Below are positions 1 through 8,772 of a DNA stretch of 25,204 nucleotides, piece by piece (position 1 is the stretch's first letter; the number at the start of each line of letters is the position of its first letter). The DNA lies in assembly GCA_027325115.1 (NCBI GenBank), contig DAHWFG010000471.1:1-25204 (forward strand), given 5' to 3'. The stretch is from JAKBCQ01 sp021807585 (GTDB lineage: Bacteria; Planctomycetota; Planctomycetia; Isosphaerales; Isosphaeraceae). The notes beneath the pieces were generated by a model. It was not told the DNA's origin. It made no database searches and saw nothing but the letters and a program-made list of their open reading frames with translations. Position numbers and translations under genes: made by a program.

Positions 1-1053
1 AATGATACGACGACCGTCGACGCGACAGGCTCGGGGGGAACTCTCTCGATCAACGGCCAAAGCGGAACCGACGCCGTCACGCTGGGTAATGCGGGGAACG
101 GTCAAAATCTCCTGGGTTCGATCAACGTATCGAACACGGGAGGATCGACAAATCTGACGGTGAACGATTCAACGGACTCGACGGCGCGGACCGCGGATCT
201 CACCAACACGCAATTGACGGCGCTCACTCCCGCGGCGATCACCTTCGCCAATCTCTCGGCGTTGACGATCGACGGCGGAACGGGCGGCAATACATTCACC
301 GTCATGGGCGCGCCGACGAACATCACAACATTGCTTGATACGGGTTTGGGAAATGATACGACGACCGTCGACGCGACGGGCTCGGGGGGAACTCTCTCGA
401 TCAACGGCCAAAGCGGAACCGACGCCGTCACGCTGGGTAATGCGGGGAACATGCAAAATCTCAGCGGAACGATCAACATCTCCAACACGAGTGGAACGAC
501 GAATCTGCTGATCGACGGATCGGCCGACACGGTCGGTTTCACCGGGGTGCTGACCTCGAACCAAATCGCGAATCCAGGCTATTTGACGATCAATTACACG
601 GGACTTTCGGCGTTGACGTTTGACGGAGGGTCGGCCGCCGAAACGTTCAACGTCGACGGGACTCCCGCGGGAATCCCCACGACGCTCAATCTGGGCTCGG
701 GCGCCGACACCACGAACGTCGCGGCGACCGGAACGGGCGGCACGCTCAACATCAACGGCCAGGGGGGGGCCGACGTCGTAGCTCTCGGATATTTAGGATA
801 CGCGCAAAACCTCCTGGGAACGATCAACGTCTCGAACACGAGCGGATCGACGAACCTTTCGATTGAAGATCTAATTGATTCTTCATCTCAGACCGCGTAT
901 CTTACCGCGACGGAACTTACGGGGTTCACCCCGGCGGCAATCAATTACGCGAATCTCACCGAACTGACCGTCATCGGAGGTTCCGCGGCGAACAAATTCG
1001 ACGTCGAAAGCACACCCGCGAATGTCGCGACGACGATCCATACCGGATCGGGG
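1..1053 (+). repeat. Three tandem 351-bp (117-codon) coding repeats
   Basis: Units begin at 1, 352 and 703, and a decayed fourth begins at 1054 (S-D-T-A-N). Spacing is exactly 351 bp each time, so the frame is kept. The first 99 bases of units 1 and 2 (1-99 and 352-450) differ at one position only, aca versus acg, a synonymous Thr change. The remainder of those units and all of unit 3 are much more diverged. Unit 1 may be preceded by further copies outside the window. Confidence 0.9.
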
Positions 1054-2454
1054 AGCGACACCGCGAACATCGCGGCGGCGGGGATCGCCCCGACAGGGTC
1101 TCTCGCGGTCGATTTCGGCGGCACAGCGGTCCCCTTGTTTTCCTCGCCACAACCGGAAATCCTCAACGTCGACGCGGCGACGACGACCGCGAATATCTTC
1201 ACCCCTGGAACGATCAGCTTCGGTACGGGGAGGTCGTTTACATACCTCAATCCCACAAGCGTTTTTGTTCAATCGATGGGTTTACCCTCGGTGATCGGCG
1301 GCGCGGCGGCGATTACGACAACCGTCGGCACGCCGCTCGTGAACGTTCCGATTTCGTCGTTCGTCGATCCCAACATGGTGGAGACCGCGAACGCTTATAC
1401 CGTGATGATCAACTGGGGCGACGGTTCGCGCGTTTCCCAGGGAGTCGTCACGGCCGACTCGACGATCCCCGGCAAATTCATCGTCACAGGAAGTCATACC
1501 TATATGACTTCTGGTACGTTCCAGGTCTATGTCGAAATTATTGATCAAGGGGGAACGTTCCATTCGACCGTCTCGGCGGTTCCGTTCACGTCGATCCTCT
1601 CGGCGCCCGCGCCGACGAACGGGATGGGGTCGACGATCGCCGTTTCGTCCGGGACCGGTTTCACGGGACGCCTTAGCCCGCAAAGCGATACGGGATCGTC
1701 GCCTCAAGGAAACGTCACTCGGATCACGACGCCGACTTTTATCGGTACGGCGACTCCAGGCGCGACGATCGAGGTATACGCGGCGCCGGGGTTGTTGATC
1801 GCGTCGGGAACCGCGAACGCCGCGGGCGTGTGGACCGCGACCGATTTCGCCAGGCCGCTTTCTCAGGGTATCTACACGATCACAGCGATCGAGACTTCAG
1901 GATCGAGCCAAATCACCGCGTCGTTCGGGTCGTTCACGATCGACACCTCGCCCCCGGTCGTGACGGGCGTAACGTTCAGGCCGGGGATGGGAGTCGTGTC
2001 GATTCGCTTCCAGGACAATCTCAGCGGTCTCGACGCCGCGAGCCTGCTCAATCCCGCGAATTATCGCTTGGTGGGTCGACCCGAACCGGGACGATTGCAG
2101 TTGATTAGGCATTGGTACACGCCCTCAGATCTGCAATTGTCTCACCAAGGTTCGGCGACCGATCCTTACGTCGTGACGATGAGCTGGAACGAAGGACGTC
2201 GCCTTCCGCCGGGTCGATTCGTGATCAACGTCGTCTCGGGAGGGGTTCAAGACGTCGCGGGCAATTCGCTTTCGGGGTACTTCGGCGGAACCTTCCCCAC
2301 CGTCTCGACCTGGGGCCGCGATCCCCAAGCCGGCAATTTCAACGCATGGGTATCCGTTTATCATCGATTCTTCGGTCGATTCCACGGCGTGAACCGATCC
2401 GTGATTCACCGCAACGAGCTGGAAAAGCCGGGTAACGGACCGCATCGCGTCTGA
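1..2454 (+). CDS. Large repeat-containing surface/secreted protein, C-terminal part (5' end outside window)
   Basis: The reading frame is open from base 1 to the stop at 2452-2454, so only the last 817 residues are seen and the true start lies upstream. Residues 1-351 are three tandem units of exactly 117 codons, each opening with (N/A)DTTxV and rich in G, T, N and short beta-strand patterns such as GGTLxINGQ and IDGGxxxNxFxV. A fourth, degenerate unit follows. Next comes a PKD-like domain (about residues 430-525) with the hallmark WGDGS and HTY motifs, then an Ig-like module (TPTFIGTATPGATIEVY to FTIDTSPP) and a C-terminal region with LNPANYRL and VQDVAGNSLSG, a style common at the ends of planctomycete surface proteins. 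Such proteins are typically exported adhesin or cell-wall proteins; that role is inferred. There is no visible anchor at the C-terminus. Identity as a beta-strand repeat protein is secure, function is not. Confidence 0.85.
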   Translation, partial: NDTTTVDATGSGGTLSINGQSGTDAVTLGNAGNGQNLLGSINVSNTGGSTNLTVNDSTDSTARTADLTNTQLTALTPAAITFANLSALTIDGGTGGNTFTVMGAPTNITTLLDTGLGNDTTTVDATGSGGTLSINGQSGTDAVTLGNAGNMQNLSGTINISNTSGTTNLLIDGSADTVGFTGVLTSNQIANPGYLTINYTGLSALTFDGGSAAETFNVDGTPAGIPTTLNLGSGADTTNVAATGTGGTLNINGQGGADVVALGYLGYAQNLLGTINVSNTSGSTNLSIEDLIDSSSQTAYLTATELTGFTPAAINYANLTELTVIGGSAANKFDVESTPANVATTIHTGSGSDTANIAAAGIAPTGSLAVDFGGTAVPLFSSPQPEILNVDAATTTANIFTPGTISFGTGRSFTYLNPTSVFVQSMGLPSVIGGAAAITTTVGTPLVNVPISSFVDPNMVETANAYTVMINWGDGSRVSQGVVTADSTIPGKFIVTGSHTYMTSGTFQVYVEIIDQGGTFHSTVSAVPFTSILSAPAPTNGMGSTIAVSSGTGFTGRLSPQSDTGSSPQGNVTRITTPTFIGTATPGATIEVYAAPGLLIASGTANAAGVWTATDFARPLSQGIYTITAIETSGSSQITASFGSFTIDTSPPVVTGVTFRPGMGVVSIRFQDNLSGLDAASLLNPANYRLVGRPEPGRLQLIRHWYTPSDLQLSHQGSATDPYVVTMSWNEGRRLPPGRFVINVVSGGVQDVAGNSLSGYFGGTFPTVSTWGRDPQAGNFNAWVSVYHRFFGRFHGVNRSVIHRNELEKPGNGPHRV

Positions 2455-2488
2455 TCGGGATCGAACCTTGGAACCGGCGATCCTTCGA

Positions 2489-2532
2489 GCGAGTTCGAAG
2501 TCGACCCCAAATCGACGGCGAACTCGCTTTTT
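2489..2532 (+). terminator. Intrinsic terminator after the surface-protein gene
   Basis: A perfect 9-bp stem, GCGAGTTCG (2489-2497) with CGAACTCGC (2519-2527), is followed directly by TTTTT (2528-2532). Inside the loop a second small stem GTCGA/TCGAC (2500-2504, 2512-2516) can form. It lies 35 bp after the stop codon at 2454, in the right orientation to end that transcript. The other strand lacks a T run at its 3' side, so it appears to work for the plus strand only. Confidence 0.8.
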
Positions 2533-2539
2533 AGATATA

Positions 2540-2579
2540 GCGAACGCGAATATCCTTATATTCTCAAGCAGGCGTTCGC
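2540..2579. other. Inverted repeat, possible end structure for the minus-strand small-gene pair
   Basis: GCGAACGC (2540-2547) pairs with GCGTTCGC (2572-2579), and between them GAATAT-CCTT-ATATTC (2548-2563) forms its own hairpin. It sits 11 bp beyond the stop codon of the minus-strand gene ending at 2591 and next to the plus-strand terminator. No T run follows on the minus strand, so termination is only a guess. Confidence 0.35.
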
Positions 2580-2590
2580 GAATGTTTTGT

Positions 2591-2947
2591 CTAGGACAAA
2601 TCCCATTCGCGCATTGTCACGTAAATTTCTTGGCATGTTTCGGAGATTTTCTCGCCCAGGCCCTGGTGTTTGGTTTCGAGCTGGTTCGAGTACATCCCGA
2701 GGATCTTGCAGAGGAAAGTTGAATGGCCGGGATCGGGCTCGCCGTCAAGCTGACGGAGCGAATCTTCGATCTGATCGGCGAGATACAACAAAAATTGCGC
2801 CTGCCCCTTCACCTCGGCGAGAGCGCGGGCGAGTTCAGGAGACGTCCCTTTATGAGTATGCTTTTGAACCTCGGCTTCGGATTCGCCCCGCGAAGGTTCG
2901 TTCGCGGCGACCGAATTGCGCGCGTGATTGACGCTGGAACGGCTCAT
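2591..2947 (-). CDS. Small helical protein, second of a tandem paralogous pair
   Basis: This 118-residue protein is not recognised. A longer reading to 3007 exists, but the start at 2945-2947 is preferred: its ATG overlaps the stop of the upstream gene as ATGA, and AGGAGG lies 6 nt before it. The N-terminal 35 residues are polar and probably disordered; residues about 36-118 are predicted helical, with GQxQFLxYL, a central DPG turn and FLxxxxxMxxxxL. The core aligns without gaps to its upstream neighbour (15 identities in about 67 positions), so the two arose by duplication. No signal peptide, membrane segment or catalytic motif is seen. The overlapping stop/start suggests coupled translation and perhaps a hetero-oligomer; that is inference. 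The stop codon is centred in a small inverted repeat, TTTGTC-TAG-GACAAA (2586-2600). Confidence 0.65.
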   Translation of the reverse strand: MSRSSVNHARNSVAANEPSRGESEAEVQKHTHKGTSPELARALAEVKGQAQFLLYLADQIEDSLRQLDGEPDPGHSTFLCKILGMYSNQLETKHQGLGEKISETCQEIYVTMREWDLS

Positions 2948-3246
2948 TCGTCGCCTCCTCGCTCGGACTCGCCGATCGACCGCGCCGCGGCGTCGAGCGT
3001 CCCGCACAGTTCTTCAATCAATCGCATGTTTTCTGATTCATGCCCTAGATTGCTCGCGTGCATCTCGATCAATTGTCGCAGGAAGATCTGCGTTCCGGGA
3101 TCCCCCTCGGCCTCGAGGCGATCGAGATCGGCGATCGCGGCCCTCACCAGGTAATCCATGAACTGCAATTTGCCGCGGATCGCGGTGCAAAGTTTATCGA
3201 TTTGATCTCGGTTGAGTCGCCGAGGTTCGCCCGTCAAGATCGACAT
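2944..3246 (-). CDS. Small helical protein, first of a tandem paralogous pair
   Basis: The protein has 100 residues and is not recognised. The start at 3246 (MSILTGEP) is chosen because AGGAG lies 7 nt upstream; an in-frame ATG at 3261 has only AAGG directly against it. The sequence is largely helical, with RGKLQFMDYL, a GDPG turn near the middle, then FLRQLIEMHASNL and a charged tail. The QF--YL, DPG, FL and M--L positions match the downstream gene, showing tandem duplication. It is the first gene of a two-gene operon divergent from the ThuA-domain gene at 3603. It looks cytoplasmic. A structural or regulatory role through helix packing is possible, but nothing in the sequence identifies it. 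Confidence 0.65.
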   Translation of the reverse strand: MSILTGEPRRLNRDQIDKLCTAIRGKLQFMDYLVRAAIADLDRLEAEGDPGTQIFLRQLIEMHASNLGHESENMRLIEELCGTLDAAARSIGESERGGDE

Positions 3247-3602
3247 CCCTGTTCTCCTCATCCTTGAAGCGATCGCCGATGGAATGATCGAAGCGGTTTC
3301 TTCACTCGATCAATTTCGAGGAACCGCGAATCGATACAAAACCCGAACAATCTCGCGAATCAGCCTAGGTTAACGACCCGAGTTCGGGATCGCAAGCGGC
3401 AAGCGAGGAACGCGAGTTCGATAGCCCGTCGGATTCCGCCTTCCTGGCGTGGATTCGCGAGTTTTTTTGATGCTTCCGCGCGCCGAGACGATTACGATCG
3501 CATCATCCGAACGGCGATCATTCGAGGCGACGCCGCTCGGCCCACCTTTGCTAGTCGAAAACCTGCCGCGCCAAGCGCAACGATTTTCAGGAGATTTTCC
3601 TT
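3247..3602. other. Intergenic region between divergent genes; presumed promoters
   Basis: This 356-bp stretch separates the minus-strand pair from the ThuA gene and must hold both promoters, but I see no convincing -35/-10 pair. It contains a short near-palindrome CCCGA-GT-TCGGG (3377-3388) and a T7 run at 3463-3470 that no good stem precedes. AGGAG at 3589-3593 is the ribosome site for the gene at 3603. Open frames crossing it have no recognisable protein features. Confidence 0.4.
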
Positions 3603-4484
3603 ATGTCGATGAATCGCCGCCAAGTTCTCACCGCAGCGGGCGCTGCGATCCTGGGAGCGGGAACGTTCCAGAGGCTCGCTTCGGGCTCGATCAATCGAGC
3701 GACCAAAAAGATCCTCTTCTTCACCAAAAGCTCGGGTTTCCAGCACTCCGTCATCACCCGCAAAGGCGACAAGCCGGCGCACGCCGAGCGCATCCTCGCC
3801 GAGATCGGCGCCAAGCACGGCTTCGAGGTCGTCGCGTCCAAAGATGGAAGCCTGTTCGAACCCGGCAAAATCGAGCAGTGGGACGCCTTCGCCTTCCAGA
3901 CGACGGGAGACCTGACCAAGGCCGGGACCGACAAAACCACCCCGATGTCTCCCGATGGAAAACAAGCGTTCCTCAACGCAATCAAGGCGGGCAAGGGATT
4001 CGTCGGCATGCACTGCGCCACCGACACCTTCAATACCGTGAAAGACACGATCGATCCTTATATCAAAATGATCGGGGGTCAATTCGCGGGCCACAACGCG
4101 CAACAGGTCGCCGAGCTTGAAGTCGCCGATCAGCACTTTCCGGGCGTCAAAGACTTCGGCTCGTCGTTCGAGCTCATGGACGAATGGTATTCGCAAAAGT
4201 ACCTCGCCGACGACCTCCACGTGATCATCGCGCATCACACCAAAAACATGAAAGGACCTGATTACCAGCGCCCCGATTACCCCGAAACGTGGGCGCGGAT
4301 GCACGGTAAGGGACGCGTCTTTTACACCTCGATGGGCCATCGCGAAGACGTTTGGGAAAACCCCAAATATCAATCGCTTTTGATCGGCGCTCTCTCGTGG
4401 GCGACGGGCCAGGTCGAAGCCGACGTCACCCCCGACGTTTCCAAAATCACCCCGCATTACAAAGAATTGCCCAAAGGCCGATGA
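3603..4484 (+). CDS. Tat-exported ThuA-domain protein (trehalose-utilization-like)
   Basis: The 293-residue protein starts with a twin-arginine type signal: MSMNRRQVL, then a hydrophobic Ala/Gly stretch to about residue 27. The rest is a ThuA domain, a glutamine-amidotransferase-like fold: KKILFFTKSSGFQHS (35-49), GFVGMHCATDTF (132-143), GGQFAGH (158-164), DEWY (193-196) and GRVFYTSMGHREDVW (237-251). These are characteristic of the planctomycete/Bacteroidetes ThuA family. Family members are often annotated as trehalose or sugar utilization proteins, but their reaction is poorly established; a periplasmic role in sugar metabolism is the usual inference. AGGAG precedes the start by about 9 nt. 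It converges with the D-aminoacylase gene, with 137 bp between. Family assignment is firm, function is not. Confidence 0.88.
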   Translation: MSMNRRQVLTAAGAAILGAGTFQRLASGSINRATKKILFFTKSSGFQHSVITRKGDKPAHAERILAEIGAKHGFEVVASKDGSLFEPGKIEQWDAFAFQTTGDLTKAGTDKTTPMSPDGKQAFLNAIKAGKGFVGMHCATDTFNTVKDTIDPYIKMIGGQFAGHNAQQVAELEVADQHFPGVKDFGSSFELMDEWYSQKYLADDLHVIIAHHTKNMKGPDYQRPDYPETWARMHGKGRVFYTSMGHREDVWENPKYQSLLIGALSWATGQVEADVTPDVSKITPHYKELPKGR

Positions 4485-4573
4485 TTCTTTGATCCGTCGG
4501 CGCGGGTCGGACGGGCGTGCAAAACCCTCGTCCCTCCCGCGTCGCAACGCCTTCGTTCCTCAATCATCAATCG

Positions 4574-4589
4574 CGCGGAAAGCTCCGCG
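4574..4589. other. Short stem-loop between convergent genes
   Basis: CGCGGA-AAGC-TCCGCG (4574-4589) forms a perfect 6-bp hairpin with a 4-nt loop in the 137-bp gap between the convergent ThuA and D-aminoacylase genes. On the plus strand the following bases (GTAACCGTTTTCC) are only moderately T-rich, so it is at best a weak terminator. Confidence 0.3.
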
Positions 4590-4621
4590 GTAACCGTTTT
4601 CCATTCAACCGGGCGAATCGA

Positions 4622-6235
<1,614 letters not shown>

Positions 6236-6307
6236 GGGAATGGCTCCGCAAAGCGAGAGAACCGTTCGTCAATCGAAAGACGCACAAGCATGATGACGTC
6301 CGTTTCT

Positions 6308-6345
6308 TACGAACGCCAGATGGAATGAGATTTCAGGCGTTCGTA
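6308..6345. promoter_or_regulatory. Perfect 10-bp inverted repeat in divergent promoter region (putative operator)
   Basis: TACGAACGCC (6308-6317) and GGCGTTCGTA (6336-6345) are perfect complements separated by 18 bp, giving 28 bp between arm centres. The site lies in the 143-bp gap between the divergent D-aminoacylase (start 6235) and SDR (start 6379) genes, 33 bp before the latter. A dimeric regulator site or a leader hairpin are both possible. No T run follows, so it is not a terminator. Confidence 0.4.
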
Positions 6346-6378
6346 TGCATGACATAAATCATTACTAATAGAGATATT

Positions 6379-7143
6379 ATGAGTGTACTTATTGATTTAA
6401 CGGGCAAACGTGCGATCGTCACGGGGGCGTCGCGGGGAATCGGCGCCGCGATCGCGCGGGCCTTGCACGCCGCGGGCGCGTCGGTTCTGCTCAATCACCC
6501 GGGTTTTGATTCGACCCGAACCGAAACCGAGACGATCGCCGCCGAATTGAACGAAAAACGAGCCGATTCGGCGTCGGTCGTCGCCGCCGACGTCGCCGAT
6601 GCCGAAGCCGTCGCCACGATGTTCCGGAAGATTCGCCAAGATTCGGGGCCGATCGATATCCTCGTGAATAACGCCGCGATCCTCCGCGATCGAACCGTCT
6701 CCAAGATGACCCTCGACGAATGGAACGAAGTGCTCGATATCAACTTATCCGGGGTTTTTTATTGTTCGAAATTCGGCCTCGATGCGATGAACGACGGCGG
6801 CTCGATCGTCAATCTGGCAAGCGTATCGGGGCTCGGCGGGTTCTTCGGCCAGGCGAATTACGCCGCGGCGAAGGCCGGCGTCATCGCGCTCACACGCGTC
6901 CTGGCGCGCGAATCGGCGAAACGATCGATCCGCGTCAACGCCGTCGCGCCGGGTGTCGTCGAAACCGCGATGGCCGCGACGATCCCCCAGGCGGCCCGCT
7001 CCGAGATGCTCAAATCGATCCCCCTCAAACGCTTCGCGACCCCGAACGAAATCGCGTCGGTCGTCCTGTTTTTATGTTCAGATCTCGCGTCGTATGTCGA
7101 CGGCGAGACGATCGTCGCGAGCGGCGGCTGGTCGGGCTGGTAA
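6379..7143 (+). CDS. Short-chain dehydrogenase/reductase, FabG-like 3-oxoacyl-[ACP] reductase
   Basis: This 254-residue classical SDR has the nucleotide-binding TGASRGIG (15-22), NNAA (97-100) and the full catalytic tetrad Asn122, Ser148, Tyr161 and Lys165 (YAAAK). The C-terminal PGVVETAM and final SGGWSGW region match the FabG/PhaB group, which reduces 3-oxoacyl-ACP or acetoacetyl-CoA with NADPH. The true substrate cannot be read from the sequence, and many planctomycete FabG-like enzymes act on other alcohols or ketones. The ribosome site is weak and AT-rich (AGAGATATT before the ATG). The next gene follows after 45 bp in the same direction, so the two may be cotranscribed. There are no neighbouring fatty-acid synthesis genes, which argues against a housekeeping fab role. 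Confidence 0.85.
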   Translation: MSVLIDLTGKRAIVTGASRGIGAAIARALHAAGASVLLNHPGFDSTRTETETIAAELNEKRADSASVVAADVADAEAVATMFRKIRQDSGPIDILVNNAAILRDRTVSKMTLDEWNEVLDINLSGVFYCSKFGLDAMNDGGSIVNLASVSGLGGFFGQANYAAAKAGVIALTRVLARESAKRSIRVNAVAPGVVETAMAATIPQAARSEMLKSIPLKRFATPNEIASVVLFLCSDLASYVDGETIVASGGWSGW

Positions 7144-7188
7144 AATTACGAGTGATTCCATATATCACTAAATATTGGAGATATAAGA

Positions 7189-8181
7189 ATGGCTAAAGAC
7201 TCGGATTTTGATCCGTCCGACCTGTTTCACGACGTTCCCGAGCCTCCCAAGAGGGACGATCGCGCGGTCGTACCCGGCGCCGGAGACGACGGTTACGAGG
7301 TGATCGGCGGCGACGACACTCCCGACGACGATGCCGCCGCCGCTCCGGTTCCTCCGCCGATCCCGGTCGTTCCCCGCGCCGATCGCGTCAAAAAGCAGGT
7401 GAAATCCGCCGACGACGTGACGTTCGAAAACGAATTCGAATCCGCCCAACGCGAACGATCGCGTGAGCCGAAAAACGACGATTTATCAGGAAAACACGGC
7501 GATCCAGGGGCGACTAAGCCGCGGAAGAAGTCGAAATCGACCGATTCGTCGGGTCCCCGCGAAACGTCGAAAGCGACCGCCGAGGCGCGCGTCGACGAAG
7601 TCTGGACGCGCTCCGCCGAATGGAATCCGACACTCGTCAAAATTATCCCCGCGGCTTTGCTCGTCGCATTTCTCGTTTATTCCCTGTTGTCGGCGATGAA
7701 GTTCGGCATGGCGTTCGCCGCGCTGTTCATCGGCTGCTTTGTGTTGTTGGTTTTATCATATCCGATTTTAATTACGCTCGAGCGCCCCGTGAGGATGACT
7801 CCCGAGCAGGCCGCGCGTGATTATTTTGATGCGCTTTCACATCACTTTCCACATTATCGGCGAATGTGGCTCGTGTTGACGGCGAACGCGCGATCGACTC
7901 CCGAATATTCGAGTTATGCCGGCTTTTGTGATTACTGGAAGCGACGCCTCGCGAGCGTGCGACCGTCGGGAGTGGGCGCGTGGACTCCGCTCGAATTCAA
8001 AGTCGACGATTTTCAGGCGGATAAAAGCGCCGGCAAGACCGCGCTCGACGCCGATTTCACGGTCGTCGTTTCGGTTCGAGGCCGGTCGGCGCCGATCGCG
8101 TCGTTCAAGCAAACCGCGGGGTTCGTCAAAGGCCCCGATAAAATGTGGTATCTCAACGACGGCAGGGTGGAAAAGTTATAA
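7189..8181 (+). CDS. Membrane protein with long acidic/proline-rich N-terminal region, unknown function
   Basis: The 330-residue protein is not recognised. Residues 1-145 are charged and probably disordered: an acidic start (DPSDLFHD, DDTPDDDAAAA), a Pro-rich patch (PVPPPIPVVP, 53-62) and a Lys/Ser-rich stretch. Two transmembrane helices follow at about 149-168 and 172-196. The C-terminal 135 residues form a folded domain beginning MTPEQAARDYFDAL and ending KMWYLNDGRVEKL, reminiscent in style of small alpha/beta domains for binding or protein contact, without a known motif. GGAG lies 8 nt before the start. It follows the SDR gene by 45 bp, with a small inverted repeat AGTGAT/ATCACT (7151-7169) in the gap, and ends 20 bp before the convergent gene at 8202. 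Confidence 0.75.
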   Translation: MAKDSDFDPSDLFHDVPEPPKRDDRAVVPGAGDDGYEVIGGDDTPDDDAAAAPVPPPIPVVPRADRVKKQVKSADDVTFENEFESAQRERSREPKNDDLSGKHGDPGATKPRKKSKSTDSSGPRETSKATAEARVDEVWTRSAEWNPTLVKIIPAALLVAFLVYSLLSAMKFGMAFAALFIGCFVLLVLSYPILITLERPVRMTPEQAARDYFDALSHHFPHYRRMWLVLTANARSTPEYSSYAGFCDYWKRRLASVRPSGVGAWTPLEFKVDDFQADKSAGKTALDADFTVVVSVRGRSAPIASFKQTAGFVKGPDKMWYLNDGRVEKL

Positions 8182-8201
8182 GCGAAGAAGAATATCACCC
8201 A

Positions 8202-8759
8202 TTAATACCCGAACGTAATCATCGCCTGAATCGCGATCGCCGCTCCGACGACGAAGCCCGCGAAGACGCGGCCGAGGATTTCGCGCGCGTCGGCGGTGGG
8301 TTCGCGCGGGTCTCCCGCGAGCCGCGCCGTGATCCACAACGCAACGAGCGCCCACGATAAATCGCCCAGGATCGATCGGCTTCGAAGCATAACCAATCGA
8401 TCCAGCAAAAAACCGGGCGTAACCGGCGTGCTTCGTTGATTGATTTTATGATCGATCATAAAATAGATAACATAAACAAAAGTATTAAGAATAACATAAA
8501 GCCCGGCGATCGACCAACTTTTTCGGCCGATGCCGAAGCCGCGGAGTTCGCCGCGGCAAATCGCTCGTTCGATCAAAAGCGCGATGAATTCCACGAGCGT
8601 AAAGCCCGTGACGAACCCTCCGAGCAGAAGCGCGAGTTTCTCCGAGGGGGGGATCCCGAACGGTCGACCGTGTCGTCCCGTCGCCAGGAAGCTTACCCGC
8701 GCGAGCGCCATGCCGAACGCGGTCGCGAAGAGGATTTCGGACGCGTATTTGAGCTTCAT
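8202..8759 (-). CDS. Small polytopic membrane protein, last gene of the ABC operon
   Basis: This 185-residue protein has about five hydrophobic segments: near 5-25, 40-65 (KLALLLGGFVTGFTLVEFIALL), 83-103 (AGLYVILNTFVYVIYFMI), 133-147 and 165-183. No known family is recognised. The gene starts 13 bp after the ABC permease stop codon, and GAGG is present upstream, so it is very probably cotranscribed and may be an accessory membrane subunit of that transporter. This role is inferred from position only. Confidence 0.7.
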   Translation of the reverse strand: MKLKYASEILFATAFGMALARVSFLATGRHGRPFGIPPSEKLALLLGGFVTGFTLVEFIALLIERAICRGELRGFGIGRKSWSIAGLYVILNTFVYVIYFMIDHKINQRSTPVTPGFLLDRLVMLRSRSILGDLSWALVALWITARLAGDPREPTADAREILGRVFAGFVVGAAIAIQAMITFGY

Positions 8760-8772
8760 CGATCGGTCCGCC

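Noticed and set aside
2948..3007. Longer start for the second small helical gene
   Set aside because: The added residues are Arg-rich and overlap the first gene, while the ATGA start at 2947 has AGGAGG at ideal spacing.
3463..3470. T-run as an intrinsic terminator before the ThuA gene
   Set aside because: No stable stem directly precedes it; the nearest short stem is about 11 bp away.
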